A stretch of 39,278 nucleotides of DNA from Streptomyces sp. Ru71 (lineage in GTDB: Bacteria > Actinomycetota > Actinomycetes > Streptomycetales > Streptomycetaceae). The stretch covers positions 1 through 39,278 of the forward strand of contig NZ_PQSS01000069.1 of the NCBI RefSeq assembly GCF_002920535.1, given 5' to 3'. Numbering within the stretch: the first letter of the stretch is position 1; every line of letters begins with the position of its first letter. Of the stretch, positions 14,212-21,655 are shown piece by piece. Below the pieces are notes generated by a model. The model had not been told where the DNA came from, ran no database searches, and was given only the letters and a program-made list of their open reading frames with translations. The translations under genes were made by a program, and so were the position numbers.

Positions 14212-14226
14212 TGGAAGCGCTTTCCA
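14212..14226. promoter_or_regulatory. LacI-type operator upstream of CE7 gene
   Basis: TGGAAGCGCTTTCCA has the perfect AAGCGCTT core (14215-14222) seen in LacI-family operators; the outer TGG/CCA ends are offset by one base. It lies 55 bp upstream of the esterase start, and between that gene and a membrane-protein gene on the same strand. Confidence 0.55.
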
Positions 14227-14246
14227 GGGGTCTTCCGCTTCGGCGG

Positions 14247-14834
14247 TCAGGCCGGCCGCCGCCGGGTCCACTGCGGTTCGGTGAGCGCCCAGTCGCGGTC
14301 CCACTCGTCGAGGCGGTGGCGCAGGGACACCCGGCGCACGACGCCGTGCGCGAGGAGCACCACGGCGACCGTGCCGCCCGTGGCGGCGACGCCCATGGAC
14401 AGGGTGTGCTGCCAGACCGCGGACTCCGTGGGCGGTGCGGGCGCGTTGTGGCCGTGGGCGTCGAACCACACGTCGACCGTGTCGCCGGTGTGCGTGCCCG
14501 CCGGTACCCGGGCCACGGCCGTGCGGGTGCCGCCGCCCGGCTCCGTCCAGCGCACGGCCACGGGTGTGGGGCGCCGGCTGCCGCCCTCCACGCTCGGCGG
14601 TGTGTCCGGGGTCCGGCCGACGACCACGGCCCGCACCTCATGGCGGTCCGCGCGCTCCCGGGCCGCGACCGCCCGCGCCTCACCGTGCGCCCACCAGCCG
14701 GTCAGTACCCCGGCCAGCGGCGCACCCAGGAGGAGGAGCACCGTGACGGCCAGTGCCGTCCAGGCCTCCACCACATCGGACCGGCGCCGCAGCGGATTGT
14801 GCCGCCAGCGCCAGCCACGCACCCGGGTTCGCAT
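14247..14834 (-). CDS. Rv1733c-like membrane protein
   Basis: 195-aa membrane protein like the actinobacterial Rv1733c family: the N-terminal block RWRHNPLRRRSDVVEAWTA leads into a first transmembrane helix (about 30-52), a soluble loop (about 53-140) with PAGTHTGDTVDVWFDAHG follows, then a second helix (about 145-170) and a charged tail. ATG 14834 has AGGAGG at 5 nt; GTG 14870 in the same frame also has GGAG, so a 12-residue longer form is possible. The function of the family is unknown. It stands alone on the minus strand, 90 bp before the esterase gene. Confidence 0.85.
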   Translation of the reverse strand: MRTRVRGWRWRHNPLRRRSDVVEAWTALAVTVLLLLGAPLAGVLTGWWAHGEARAVAARERADRHEVRAVVVGRTPDTPPSVEGGSRRPTPVAVRWTEPGGGTRTAVARVPAGTHTGDTVDVWFDAHGHNAPAPPTESAVWQHTLSMGVAATGGTVAVVLLAHGVVRRVSLRHRLDEWDRDWALTEPQWTRRRPA

Positions 14835-14962
14835 GTCGACCTCCTCGCCGTCACGCGTGCGAGTGCCCACATGGATCTCCTACCCCGTCCAGGGGACATC
14901 CTTCACCGGATCCGCGCAAACGGGAAGTCCTGGACGCGCTCCTTCCGGCGGGAGACCGGCGG

Positions 14963-15736
14963 TCAGCCGAAGCGTTCGATCCGGATCCGGTCCACCGGCT
15001 GGCCCGCCGCGACCAGCAGCCGTGAGGCGTGCTCGGCGAACGCGTTCGAACCGCACACGTACGCCTCCCAGCCGCCCGGCGGGGCATCCGCCACCAGGTC
15101 CGCCACATGCCCGGCGTGCAGCCGTCGCACCGGCGTCCCGGCGGGCGCGCGCCGGGTGAACACGGGCGTGGTCTCGGGGCCGTACTCGCGCGCGTAGATC
15201 AGGTCCTCGGGACTGCGCGCGGACACCACGAGCCGCAGCGGCACGTCGAGTGCCAGCGCCCGGTGGTGGCGCACCATCGACATCAGCGGGACGACTCCGG
15301 AGCCGGCGCCCACCAGCAGCGCGGGCCGGTCACCGGGCCACGCGAAGAAGCCGCTGTGCGGGCCGCGCACCTCGACGGTGTCGCCGGGCCGGGCCACGGT
15401 GTGGAACCAGCCGGACACCTCGCCGCCCTCGACATGGTCCAGGGTCAGCTCGATGTGCCCGCTGTCGTCCGGTGCCGAGGCGAGGGAGTAGTGGCGCTGG
15501 GCGGTGTAGCCGTCCGGCGCGGTCAGCCGCAGCTGGAGATGCTGTCCCGGCACGTGGCCGGCCCAGGACGGCACCGCGAAGCGGAAGGTGGCGGTGCGCG
15601 GGGTCTCGCGGCGGACCTCGGTGAGCGTGGCGGTCTGCCAGACGGTGGCCACGTCGGTGGGCACGGAGATCCGGCCCGGGATCGCGAACCGGGTCGGGGG
15701 CGTGGGGGCCGGGGCCGTGGTGGTCGTGTCAGTCAC
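14963..15736 (-). CDS. FAD/NAD(P)H oxidoreductase, partner of the molybdoenzyme
   Basis: 257-aa ferredoxin-NADP reductase-like flavoprotein. The FAD-binding barrel shows RHYSLAS (81-87), the NAD(P) domain has LLVGAGSGVVPLMSM (about 139-153), and the C-terminal YVCGSNAF and IRIERFG complete the family. There is no fused 2Fe-2S domain. GTG 15736 overlaps the stop of the molybdoenzyme gene by 8 bp (GTGACTGA), so the pair is translationally coupled, and this protein probably passes NAD(P)H electrons to or from that enzyme. The partner assignment is by context. Confidence 0.88.
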   Translation of the reverse strand: MTDTTTTAPAPTPPTRFAIPGRISVPTDVATVWQTATLTEVRRETPRTATFRFAVPSWAGHVPGQHLQLRLTAPDGYTAQRHYSLASAPDDSGHIELTLDHVEGGEVSGWFHTVARPGDTVEVRGPHSGFFAWPGDRPALLVGAGSGVVPLMSMVRHHRALALDVPLRLVVSARSPEDLIYAREYGPETTPVFTRRAPAGTPVRRLHAGHVADLVADAPPGGWEAYVCGSNAFAEHASRLLVAAGQPVDRIRIERFG

Positions 15737-16334
15737 CGGAGAACCTCTGCTCCTCCCAGGGGTTGCCGCGCTGGTGGTAGCCGTTCTGCTCCCAGAAGCC
15801 GGGCTCGTCGTGGTCGAGGAGGCGCAGGCCCGCGATCCACTTGGCGCTCTTCCAGAAGTACAGATGCGGCACCAGCAGCCGCGCCGGGCCGCCGTGCTCG
15901 GGGGCGAGCGGCTGCCCGTCGAACTCCCAGGCGATCCACGCCCTGCCGCCGGTCACGTCGGCGAGCGGCAGGTTGGTGGTGTAGCCGGTGTGCGCGTAGG
16001 CCACGACGTGGGTGGCGGTGGGCAGCGGGCCCGCGGCCTGGAGGAAGGTGTCCAGGGACACCCCGCCGAAGCGGACGCCGAACTTCGACCAGCTCGTCAC
16101 GCAGTGGATGTCGCCCTCGTACACCGAGCCGGGCAGCGCGTGCGCCTCGTCCCAGTCCCAGGTGCGGGGCCGCTCGACCAGCCCGTCGATCCGGAAGGTC
16201 CACTGCTCGGGCGCGATGTCCGGGGTGACCTCGGCGGACAGCACGGGCCAGTCCTCGCCCGCGTCGTACTGGCCGGGCGGCAGGCCGGGGTTCTGGACGC
16301 GGTGGCGTCCGGTGAATCCTCGGGTGACGTTCAT
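15729..16334 (-). CDS. Sulfite oxidase-like molybdopterin oxidoreductase
   Basis: 201-aa protein of the sulfite oxidase/MsrP (YedY) molybdopterin fold. The block DIHCVTSWSKFGVRFGGV contains Cys78, the expected molybdenum ligand, and YTTNLPLAD and HLYFWKSAKW are family blocks. It is short (no heme or dimerisation domain) and has no twin-arginine signal, so it should work in the cytosol. The reductase gene overlaps it by 8 bp. There is no Shine-Dalgarno at the ATG; TACGGT (16346-16341) lies 6 nt upstream on the minus strand, indicating a leaderless mRNA. The substrate may be an oxidised sulfur compound such as a sulfoxide, but this is inference. Confidence 0.9.
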   Translation of the reverse strand: MNVTRGFTGRHRVQNPGLPPGQYDAGEDWPVLSAEVTPDIAPEQWTFRIDGLVERPRTWDWDEAHALPGSVYEGDIHCVTSWSKFGVRFGGVSLDTFLQAAGPLPTATHVVAYAHTGYTTNLPLADVTGGRAWIAWEFDGQPLAPEHGGPARLLVPHLYFWKSAKWIAGLRLLDHDEPGFWEQNGYHQRGNPWEEQRFSGD

Positions 16335-16473
16335 GATTCAACCGTAAGGGGTCCGGGAGGGTGCCCCGTACCGGGAGATCATTGCGGCCGTATGAACTCT
16401 CCGCAGGTCAGGGAATACGCCCACGCTGCCGTGGATTGCCGCCGGTGGACAGCGAAGGAGAGTGAGGAAGCCC

Positions 16474-17400
16474 ATGCCCAAGGCGTACGTCTTCACCCGG
16501 TTCGGCGGCCCGGAGACCGAGGCGCTCGTCGACGTGGACCGCCCCCGCCCCGGACCCGGCCAGCTGCTGATCGCGGTGCGCGCGGCCGGAGTGAACCCGG
16601 TGGACTTCAAGCTGCGCGACGGCTACCGGCGCCCCGGTGAGAGCGCGACGCCCGACTTCCCCGTGTTCTTCGGCAACGAGGTCGCCGGTGTCGTCGAAGA
16701 GAGCGGGGACGGCGTCGACGGCTTCGTGCCCGGCGACGAGGTGTTCGGCCGGCCCGTCGAGGGCGGCTGGTCGGAGTACGCGCTGCTGTCGGTGGACCTG
16801 ATCGCCCGCAAGCCGGCCGGCGTGTCCTTCGCCGACGCCGCCACCCTGCCCGTCGCCGTCGCGACCGCCTACGACGGGGTACGCCAGCTCCAGGCGGCCG
16901 CCGGCGCGACCGTGCTGATCACCGGCGCGGGAGGCGGTGTCGGCGTGGCCGCGCTGCAGATCGCCCGCACCCTCGGGCTGCGCACGGTCGGCGTGGCGAG
17001 CGAGGGCAAGAAGGACCTCGTCGAGTCGCTCGGCGCCGTCCATGTGCCCTCCGGTCCCGGCTGGGCCGAGCGGGTGCGGGCCGCCGTGCCGGGCGGTGTC
17101 GACGGGGTCTACGACCTGGTCGGCGGCGAGGTCCTCGCCGAGGCCGCGGGCCTGCGCGCCGGGGGAGCCCGGCTCGTCACGGCCGTCGCTCCGCCCGAGG
17201 AGGCCGAGCGGCTCGGCGGCTCCCGCGTGGCGCGGGTGCGCGACAGCGCCGTGCTGGAGGCGGTGGCGGAGCTGGTGGCCGGCGGCGACCTGGACCCGCA
17301 CGTCACCCGTACCTTCCCGCTGGAGCGGGCCGGGGAGGCGCTGCGCGCCGTCGAGGAGGGCCACGCCCGCGGCAAGATCGTGATCGAGGTGGGCGAGTGA
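16474..17400 (+). CDS. NADP-dependent quinone oxidoreductase-like enzyme
   Basis: 308-aa zinc-free medium-chain dehydrogenase/reductase of the quinone oxidoreductase type. The N-terminal GroES-like part has RAAGVNPVDFKLRDG and FFGNEVAGVVEESGDGV; the Rossmann motif is GAGGGVGVAALQIA starting at about residue 151. The catalytic zinc ligands of alcohol dehydrogenases are absent. ATG 16474 with GAGG at 6 nt is preferred to GTG 16462. The stop overlaps the following GNAT gene by 4 bp (GTGA), so the two are coupled. It probably reduces enones or quinones with NADPH. Confidence 0.9.
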   Translation: MPKAYVFTRFGGPETEALVDVDRPRPGPGQLLIAVRAAGVNPVDFKLRDGYRRPGESATPDFPVFFGNEVAGVVEESGDGVDGFVPGDEVFGRPVEGGWSEYALLSVDLIARKPAGVSFADAATLPVAVATAYDGVRQLQAAAGATVLITGAGGGVGVAALQIARTLGLRTVGVASEGKKDLVESLGAVHVPSGPGWAERVRAAVPGGVDGVYDLVGGEVLAEAAGLRAGGARLVTAVAPPEEAERLGGSRVARVRDSAVLEAVAELVAGGDLDPHVTRTFPLERAGEALRAVEEGHARGKIVIEVGE

Positions 17401-18131
17401 GCGCCGGGCACGGGGCGAGCGGCCCGCACGTCCTGGACAACCCCGCCCTCGCCTCCCTGACCGGCCCGCACGCCCGCTTCGCCGAGCGGCGCGGCCGGGT
17501 GCTGCGTTACCCGCTCGACGTGTCGCCCTGGCTGGCCCTGCCCGACGAGCCGGAGACCCAGGACTGGGCCGACCTCGCGGCGCTCGCCGGTCCCGGCGCC
17601 CAGGTCCCGCTGCCGGGCTTTCGCGGGCGGGTCCCGGACGACTGGGAGATCACCTTCCACATCGACGGCGTCCAGCTGGTGGACGACGGGCTGGAGGCCG
17701 CCCCGGACCCGGAGGCGGTACGGCTCACAGCGGCCGACGTGCCCGAGATGCTGGACCTGGTCGCGCGCACCCGGCCCGGGCCCTTCCTGCCCCGCACCAT
17801 CGAACTGGGCACCTACCTGGGCATCCGGCGCGACGGGGCGCTCGTCGCCATGGCGGGGGAGCGGCTGCATCCGCCGGGCTGGACCGAGATCAGCGCGGTG
17901 TGCACCGATCCGGCGTTCCGGGGCCAGGGGCTGGCCGGCCGGCTGGTCCGCGCGGTCGCGCACGGCATCCGCGAGCGCGGGGAGACGCCGTTCCTGCACA
18001 CCGGCGCGCACAACACCGGCGCCATCCGGCTGTACGAGTCGCTCGGCTTCCGGCTGCGCCGCCGCACGGCGTTCCTGGAGGCGCGGGCGCCCCAGACGCT
18101 GGGGGAGGAGCGGGCGGTGCCGGTGGCGTAG
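17397..18131 (+). CDS. GNAT family N-acetyltransferase
   Basis: 244-aa acetyltransferase. The first 110 residues are a poorly conserved N-terminal part with FHIDGVQLVDDG; the GNAT core follows (about 110-230) with the acetyl-CoA motif DPAFRGQGLAGRLVRA and the C-terminal NTGAIRLYESLGFRLRRR, typical of the FR47-like group. GTG 17397 overlaps the upstream stop. It is co-expressed with a quinone oxidoreductase-like enzyme. The acceptor amine is unknown. A strong hairpin begins 5 nt after the stop. Confidence 0.9.
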   Translation: MSAGHGASGPHVLDNPALASLTGPHARFAERRGRVLRYPLDVSPWLALPDEPETQDWADLAALAGPGAQVPLPGFRGRVPDDWEITFHIDGVQLVDDGLEAAPDPEAVRLTAADVPEMLDLVARTRPGPFLPRTIELGTYLGIRRDGALVAMAGERLHPPGWTEISAVCTDPAFRGQGLAGRLVRAVAHGIRERGETPFLHTGAHNTGAIRLYESLGFRLRRRTAFLEARAPQTLGEERAVPVA

Positions 18132-18135
18132 GCGT

Positions 18136-18171
18136 AGGACTGACCGGCCGGCAGTGTGGCCGGTCAGTCCT
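18136..18171. terminator. Bidirectional terminator containing the marR stop codon
   Basis: AGGACTGACCGGCC (18136-18149) and GGCCGGTCAGTCCT (18158-18171) form a perfect 14-bp stem with an 8-nt loop. The marR stop codon (18166-18164) lies inside the right arm. It serves both convergent genes. Confidence 0.88.
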
Positions 18172-18604
18172 CCTGCTGCTCCCGCGGCGCCCAGGCGTTG
18201 TAGCGCACCAGATAGTCGGCGAAGCGGGCCAGGTCGTCCTCGGGCCAGTCCGCGAGGCGCTCGCGGAAGGCGGTCCGCCGGCTCTCGGTGACCTGGGCGA
18301 GGATGTGCCGGCCGGCCTCGGTGAGGTGCAGGACCTGGACCCGGTGGTCCTCCGGGTCCAGCCGCCGCTCGATGAGCCCGGCCCGCTCCAGTGCCGCGAC
18401 CTGGCGGCTGACCGTGGACTTGTCCAGGGCGTAGTGCGCCGCGAGGTCGGTGGCACGGCAGCCGCCGCTCTCCTCCAGGTGCCCGAGCAGCGTGTAGGAG
18501 ACCAGCGACAGCTCCGGGTGCATGCGCCCGGCCGACGCGCGGGCCCGGCGGGCGAAGATCGTCATCTCGCGCTGGATGGTCTCGACGGCCTCGGCTGCGT
18601 TCAC
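18164..18604 (-). CDS. MarR family transcriptional regulator
   Basis: 146-aa winged-helix regulator. LSLVSYTLLGHLEESGG leads into the DNA-binding region with CRATDLAAHYALDKSTVSRQVAALERAGLIERR (about 60-95) and the wing DPEDHRVQVLHLTEAG. GTG 18604 has AAGGAGG at 4 nt; longer starts would run through the operator. It is divergent from a permease-like gene with an AT-rich operator cluster between them, the standard arrangement for MarR control of an exporter. The ligand is unknown. Confidence 0.92.
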   Translation of the reverse strand: MNAAEAVETIQREMTIFARRARASAGRMHPELSLVSYTLLGHLEESGGCRATDLAAHYALDKSTVSRQVAALERAGLIERRLDPEDHRVQVLHLTEAGRHILAQVTESRRTAFRERLADWPEDDLARFADYLVRYNAWAPREQQED

Positions 18605-18625
18605 TTGCCCTCCTTCGGGGTTCTG

Positions 18626-18667
18626 GTTGTATAGTACAACTTGTAGTGAGAGTTGTATAAGCCAACT
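18626..18667. promoter_or_regulatory. Operator cluster between marR and permease genes
   Basis: GTTGTATAGTACAAC (18626-18640) is a perfect inverted repeat with 6-bp arms. AGTTG (18651-18655) and CAACT (18663-18667) form a second, and ACAACT (18636-18641) with AGTTGT (18651-18656) a third overlapping one. All share the TTGTA/TACAA theme of MarR operators in a short AT-rich island covering both promoters. Confidence 0.7.
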
Positions 18668-18684
18668 ATTGGAGGAGTGGGCCG

Positions 18685-19716
18685 ATGACATCGCCCGCCG
18701 TGCGCCATGTGCTCACGCACCTGATCACCCCGCTGCTGATGTGCCTGGGCATGGGGCTCGCGTACATGGGGGCGTTCGTCACCCCGGAGCCGAACCACCT
18801 GCCCGTCGCCGTCGTCGGCTCCGGACCCGAGGCCAAGGTGCTCGCCCAGTCGGTCAAGGACGCCGCGGGCGACAAGCTCGACGTCCGCACGGTCGCCACC
18901 CGGGACACGGCCGTCGACCTGCTCAAGCACCGCGACATCACCGGCGCCTACGTGCCGGGTGCCAAGAGCCCCGAACTCGTCGTCGCCACCGCCTCCTCCG
19001 ACATGGGCGCCACCGCCGTCGAGAAGGTCTTCACGCCCGTCGCCGAGAAGCAGGGCGTCCCGCTGAAGGTGACCGACGTCGCCCGGCCCGTCTCCGACGA
19101 CCCCACCGGACAGGGCCTGTTCTTCCTGCTCATCGCCGTGTCCATCGGCTCCTACGCCTCCGTCGCCGCGATCGGCGCCGCAGGCGGCGCGCTCGGCATG
19201 CGGGTGCGCGCCCTGCTGGCGCTCGGTGTCTCGGCCGTCGTCGGCGCCATCGGCACGCTGCTCGCCGGTCCGGTGTTCCACCTCGCCCACCACGACCTCG
19301 CCGGGATCTTCGGCATGGCGTGGCTGTACTCGGCGGGCATCCTGTTCATCGGCGTCGGCCTGCACACCTTCCTCAAGCGGTGGACCACGCTGGCGATGAT
19401 GGTGCTGTTCGTGATGCTCAACTTCACCAGCTCCGGCGGGTTGTTCCGGCCCGAGCTGCAGAACGGCTTCTTCGGCACCCTGCACGCCTTCTGGAACGGC
19501 GCCGGCTTCGTCGAGGGCGTCCGCAGCCTGCTGTACTTCGGTGACGACGGCCTCGGCCGCAGCCTGTGGACGCTGGCGGTCTGGCTGCTGGCAGGCCTCG
19601 CGGTGACCGGGATCGCGGCCCTGTACGAGCGGGCCAAGGCTCCCGCGCCCGCCCCCGCGCCGCAGCCGCAGGAGCTCGCGGCCGAGGAGGAGATCGAGGA
19701 GACCGTGGGGGTCTGA
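18685..19716 (+). CDS. ABC-2/YhgE-like membrane permease under MarR control
   Basis: 343-aa membrane protein. One N-terminal helix (about 10-32) is followed by an extracytoplasmic domain (about 35-150), then five or six helices (about 152-315) and a Pro/Ala/Glu-rich cytosolic tail. Helix-large loop-helices is the layout of ABC-2 type/YhgE-Pip/DUF3533-like export permeases, including the FTSSGG...GFFGTLHAFWNGAGFVEGVRSLLYFG region. No ATPase gene is adjacent. ATG 18685 has GGAGGAG at 7 nt. It is probably induced when the divergent MarR releases its operator; the substrate is unknown. Confidence 0.8.
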   Translation: MTSPAVRHVLTHLITPLLMCLGMGLAYMGAFVTPEPNHLPVAVVGSGPEAKVLAQSVKDAAGDKLDVRTVATRDTAVDLLKHRDITGAYVPGAKSPELVVATASSDMGATAVEKVFTPVAEKQGVPLKVTDVARPVSDDPTGQGLFFLLIAVSIGSYASVAAIGAAGGALGMRVRALLALGVSAVVGAIGTLLAGPVFHLAHHDLAGIFGMAWLYSAGILFIGVGLHTFLKRWTTLAMMVLFVMLNFTSSGGLFRPELQNGFFGTLHAFWNGAGFVEGVRSLLYFGDDGLGRSLWTLAVWLLAGLAVTGIAALYERAKAPAPAPAPQPQELAAEEEIEETVGV

Positions 19717-19745
19717 TCAGCCTTCAGAACGCGCTGGGGTAGGGT

Positions 19746-19767
19746 GGCGGTCCGGCTGCGGACCGCC
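19746..19767 (+). terminator. Hairpin after permease gene
   Basis: GGCGGTCCG (19746-19754) and CGGACCGCC (19759-19767) form a perfect 9-bp stem with a GCTG loop, 30 nt after the permease stop. There is no T-tract. It may terminate that gene or be the 5' hairpin of the next transcript, as TAGGGT (19740-19745) precedes it. Confidence 0.5.
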
Positions 19768-19798
19768 CCAGCCGCGCCGAACCGAGGAGGTGGGACCC

Positions 19799-19858
19799 AT
19801 CACCGCAAGGACATCACGGGTGCTCTCCCCTCGCCGCGCGCGGACCGCCGGCGGGTGA
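19799..19858 (+). CDS. Possible 19-residue leader peptide starting at ATC
   Basis: A strong GAGGAGGT lies 8 nt before ATC 19799, which opens a 19-codon frame rich in Arg (reading MTARTSRVLSPRRARTAGG if ATC starts) and ends at TGA 19856-19858. A GTG at 19790 in the same frame would give 22 residues but overlaps the Shine-Dalgarno. The stop codon lies in the left arm of a hairpin just ahead of the methyltransferase ribosome binding site. The strong SD without an ATG gene is what makes it notable; translation is unproven. Confidence 0.35.
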   Translation: MTARTSRVLSPRRARTAGG

Positions 19859-19889
19859 CCCGAGGGAGCGCCCTCCGGTCACCGAAAGG
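19854..19889 (+). promoter_or_regulatory. Hairpin and SD of a possible attenuator
   Basis: GGTGACC (19854-19860) pairs with GGTCACC (19877-19883), and inside one C-C mismatch GAGGG (19862-19866) pairs with CCCTC (19871-19875), loop AGCG. The right arm ends one base before GAAAGG (19884-19889), the best ribosome binding site for ATG 19902. A ribosome stalled on the leader frame would alter this fold, the layout of a translational attenuator. Confidence 0.45.
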
Positions 19890-19901
19890 CACTCCGCCCC
19901 C

Positions 19902-20696
19902 ATGCTCACTCCTTCCACGTCCGTCGAGTTTCCCCAGGTCGTCGCCGCTCTGCGCGCCGCCGGCTGCGTCTTCGCCGAGGACGAGGCGCGGTTGATCCTC
20001 GACACCGCCCGCAGCGACCAGGAGGCCACCGCCATGGTGGGCCGCCGGGTCGCCGGGCTGCCCCTCGAACACGTCCTCGGCTGGGCCGGGTTCCACGGAC
20101 TGCGCGTCACCGTCGAGCCGGGCGTGTTCGTCCCGCGCCGCCGCACCGAGTTCCTCGTCGAACAGGCCCTCGCCCAGGCCCCGCACGCCGGCGTCGTGGT
20201 GGACCTGTGCTGCGGTTCCGGCGCGGTCGGCGCCGCGCTGGCCGCCGCGCTGGAGGGTGTCGAGCTGCACGCCGCCGACATCGACCCGGCCGCGGTGCGC
20301 TGCGCCCGCCGCAACGTCGCCGCGTACGGAGGCCACGTCCACGCCGGCGACCTGTTCGCGGCGCTGCCGGAGCGTCTGCGCGGCCGCATCGACATCCTCG
20401 CCGCCAATGTGCCCTACGTCCCCACCGCCGACGTCGCCCTGTTGGCCGCCGAGGCCCGCGAGCACGAGCCGCTGACCGCGCTGGACGGCGGTGCGGACGG
20501 CCTGGACGTGCTGCGCCGGGTGGCCGCGGAGGCGCCGCGCTGGCTGGCCCCCGGGGGCTGCCTGCTGGTGGAGACGAGCGAGCGTCAGGCGCCCACGGCC
20601 GTCGAGACGTTCACGCGCGCCGGGCTGACCGCGCGACTGGCGGTGGCGGAGGAGGGCTACGCCCACGTGGTGATCGGTACGGCGCAGCCGAGCTGA
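19902..20696 (+). CDS. PrmC/HemK-related N5-glutamine methyltransferase-like protein
   Basis: 264-aa SAM-dependent methyltransferase of the PrmC-related group. The N-terminal helical part (about 1-70) includes PLEHVLGWAGF, GVFVPRRRTEFLV (75-87) corresponds to the PrmC peptide-contact region, and motif I is DLCCGSGAVG (101-110). The catalytic NPPY of PrmC reads N169-V-P-Y172 here. It is shorter and more divergent than housekeeping PrmC and is not next to prfA, so methylation of release factors is doubtful; another glutamine-containing protein is possible. The unusual leader upstream suggests regulated translation. Confidence 0.85.
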   Translation: MLTPSTSVEFPQVVAALRAAGCVFAEDEARLILDTARSDQEATAMVGRRVAGLPLEHVLGWAGFHGLRVTVEPGVFVPRRRTEFLVEQALAQAPHAGVVVDLCCGSGAVGAALAAALEGVELHAADIDPAAVRCARRNVAAYGGHVHAGDLFAALPERLRGRIDILAANVPYVPTADVALLAAEAREHEPLTALDGGADGLDVLRRVAAEAPRWLAPGGCLLVETSERQAPTAVETFTRAGLTARLAVAEEGYAHVVIGTAQPS

Positions 20697-20700
20697 CGCA

Positions 20701-20717
20701 CGAGGGCGCCACCCTCG
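20701..20717 (+). terminator. Short hairpin after PrmC-related gene
   Basis: CGAGGG (20701-20706) and CCCTCG (20712-20717) with loop CGCCA, 4 nt past the stop. It is weak, with no T-tract, in the 85-bp gap between convergent genes. Confidence 0.4.
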
Positions 20718-20781
20718 GCTTCGTGATCGCCGCAAGCCCGGGCTCGGCTGAGCATCGGTCTCACAGGTGCACGTGCGTGGC

Positions 20782-21426
20782 TCAGGCCGAGGCAGGCGTA
20801 CGGGACAGGGCCGTGCGCAGCGCGAAGACACCGAGCAGGCCGCCTGCCGTGAACCGCTGAGCGGTCATCACGCGGGGCCGGGCGGCCAAAAACCCCGACA
20901 CCCGTGCCGCGGCCAGCATGATCAGGGCGTTCACGGAGATCCCCACGACGATCTGCACCCCACCGAGCTGCAGCAGTTGCGCCCAGGCCGGACCGGCCTG
21001 CGGATCCATGAACTGGGGCAGCAGGGCGGCGTACATGAGAGCGATCTTGGGGTTGAGCAGGTTGGTCAGGAGCCCCATCGAGAACAGGCGGGCGTCGGAG
21101 ACGCGAGGCAGGTCCTGGTCCGGAGCGAAGAGTGAGCGGCCACCCGGCTTGAGCATCTTCCAGGCCAGGTAGGCCAGGTAGGCGGCCCCCGCGAGCTTGA
21201 CCACCGTGAACGCCAGCGGCACGGCGGCGAACAACGCGGACAGGCCGGCGGCCGCGGCCAGCAGGTAGCACAGGAATCCCACAGCGGTCCCGCTCAGACT
21301 GACCAGGCCCGCCCGGCGGCCTTGGGTGATCGCGCGGGAGGTGAGGTGGATCATGTTCGGTCCCGGAGTCAGAGCCATGCCCAGTTCGACCAGGGCCACT
21401 CCCCCCACTGCGGCCAGACTGATCAA
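20782..21426 (-). CDS. LysE/RhtB family amino-acid exporter
   Basis: 214-aa membrane protein with six predicted helices. The family signature near the N-terminus is VELGMALTPGPNMIHL, followed by GRRAGLVSLSGTAVGF and LLTNLLNPKIALMYAALLPQF. The start is a TTG at 21426 with GGAG at 6 nt, giving MISLAAVGG...; no ATG or GTG fits, and an upstream ATG/GTG in frame would add about 50 non-homologous residues before the first helix. Length (about 210) fits. It exports amino acids or related small solutes; the actual substrate is unknown. Confidence 0.9.
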   Translation of the reverse strand: MISLAAVGGVALVELGMALTPGPNMIHLTSRAITQGRRAGLVSLSGTAVGFLCYLLAAAAGLSALFAAVPLAFTVVKLAGAAYLAYLAWKMLKPGGRSLFAPDQDLPRVSDARLFSMGLLTNLLNPKIALMYAALLPQFMDPQAGPAWAQLLQLGGVQIVVGISVNALIMLAAARVSGFLAARPRVMTAQRFTAGGLLGVFALRTALSRTPASA

Positions 21427-21643
21427 AGTCGACTCCTGATCGTTTGCCGGGCACCCGGTACCCGGCGCGGGCGGCGCCCGTCCGTGACGCATCGGCGGCG
21501 CCTGCGCCAGGATACGGCCCTGCCGTTCGGTGTCTCCGTGCACCCTCACTCCACCCGGCCAACGGGGCGTCAACCGTCGAACCACGGCCTGTCCGGCGGA
21601 TCTTGAATCTCGAATTCAGGCGGCATCCGGAGACCGAACGCCC

Positions 21644-21655
21644 TAACGTGCAGGC
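21644..21655 (+). promoter_or_regulatory. Leaderless-type -10 before DinB-like gene
   Basis: TAACGT (21644-21649) lies 6 nt before ATG 21656 and no Shine-Dalgarno is present, so transcription probably starts at or next to the A of the start codon. No clear -35 is visible. Confidence 0.45.

Noticed and set aside
12285..15197. A 970-codon open frame on the plus strand across gntR, the CE7 esterase and the membrane protein
   Set aside because: It is antisense to three well-supported genes, has Arg/Gly/Ala/Val-skewed composition and no recognisable motif; such shadow frames are expected at this GC content.
20782..21585. Extended LysE start at 21585
   Set aside because: The added 53 residues are not hydrophobic or family-like; TTG 21426 has an SD at the right distance and gives the normal family length.
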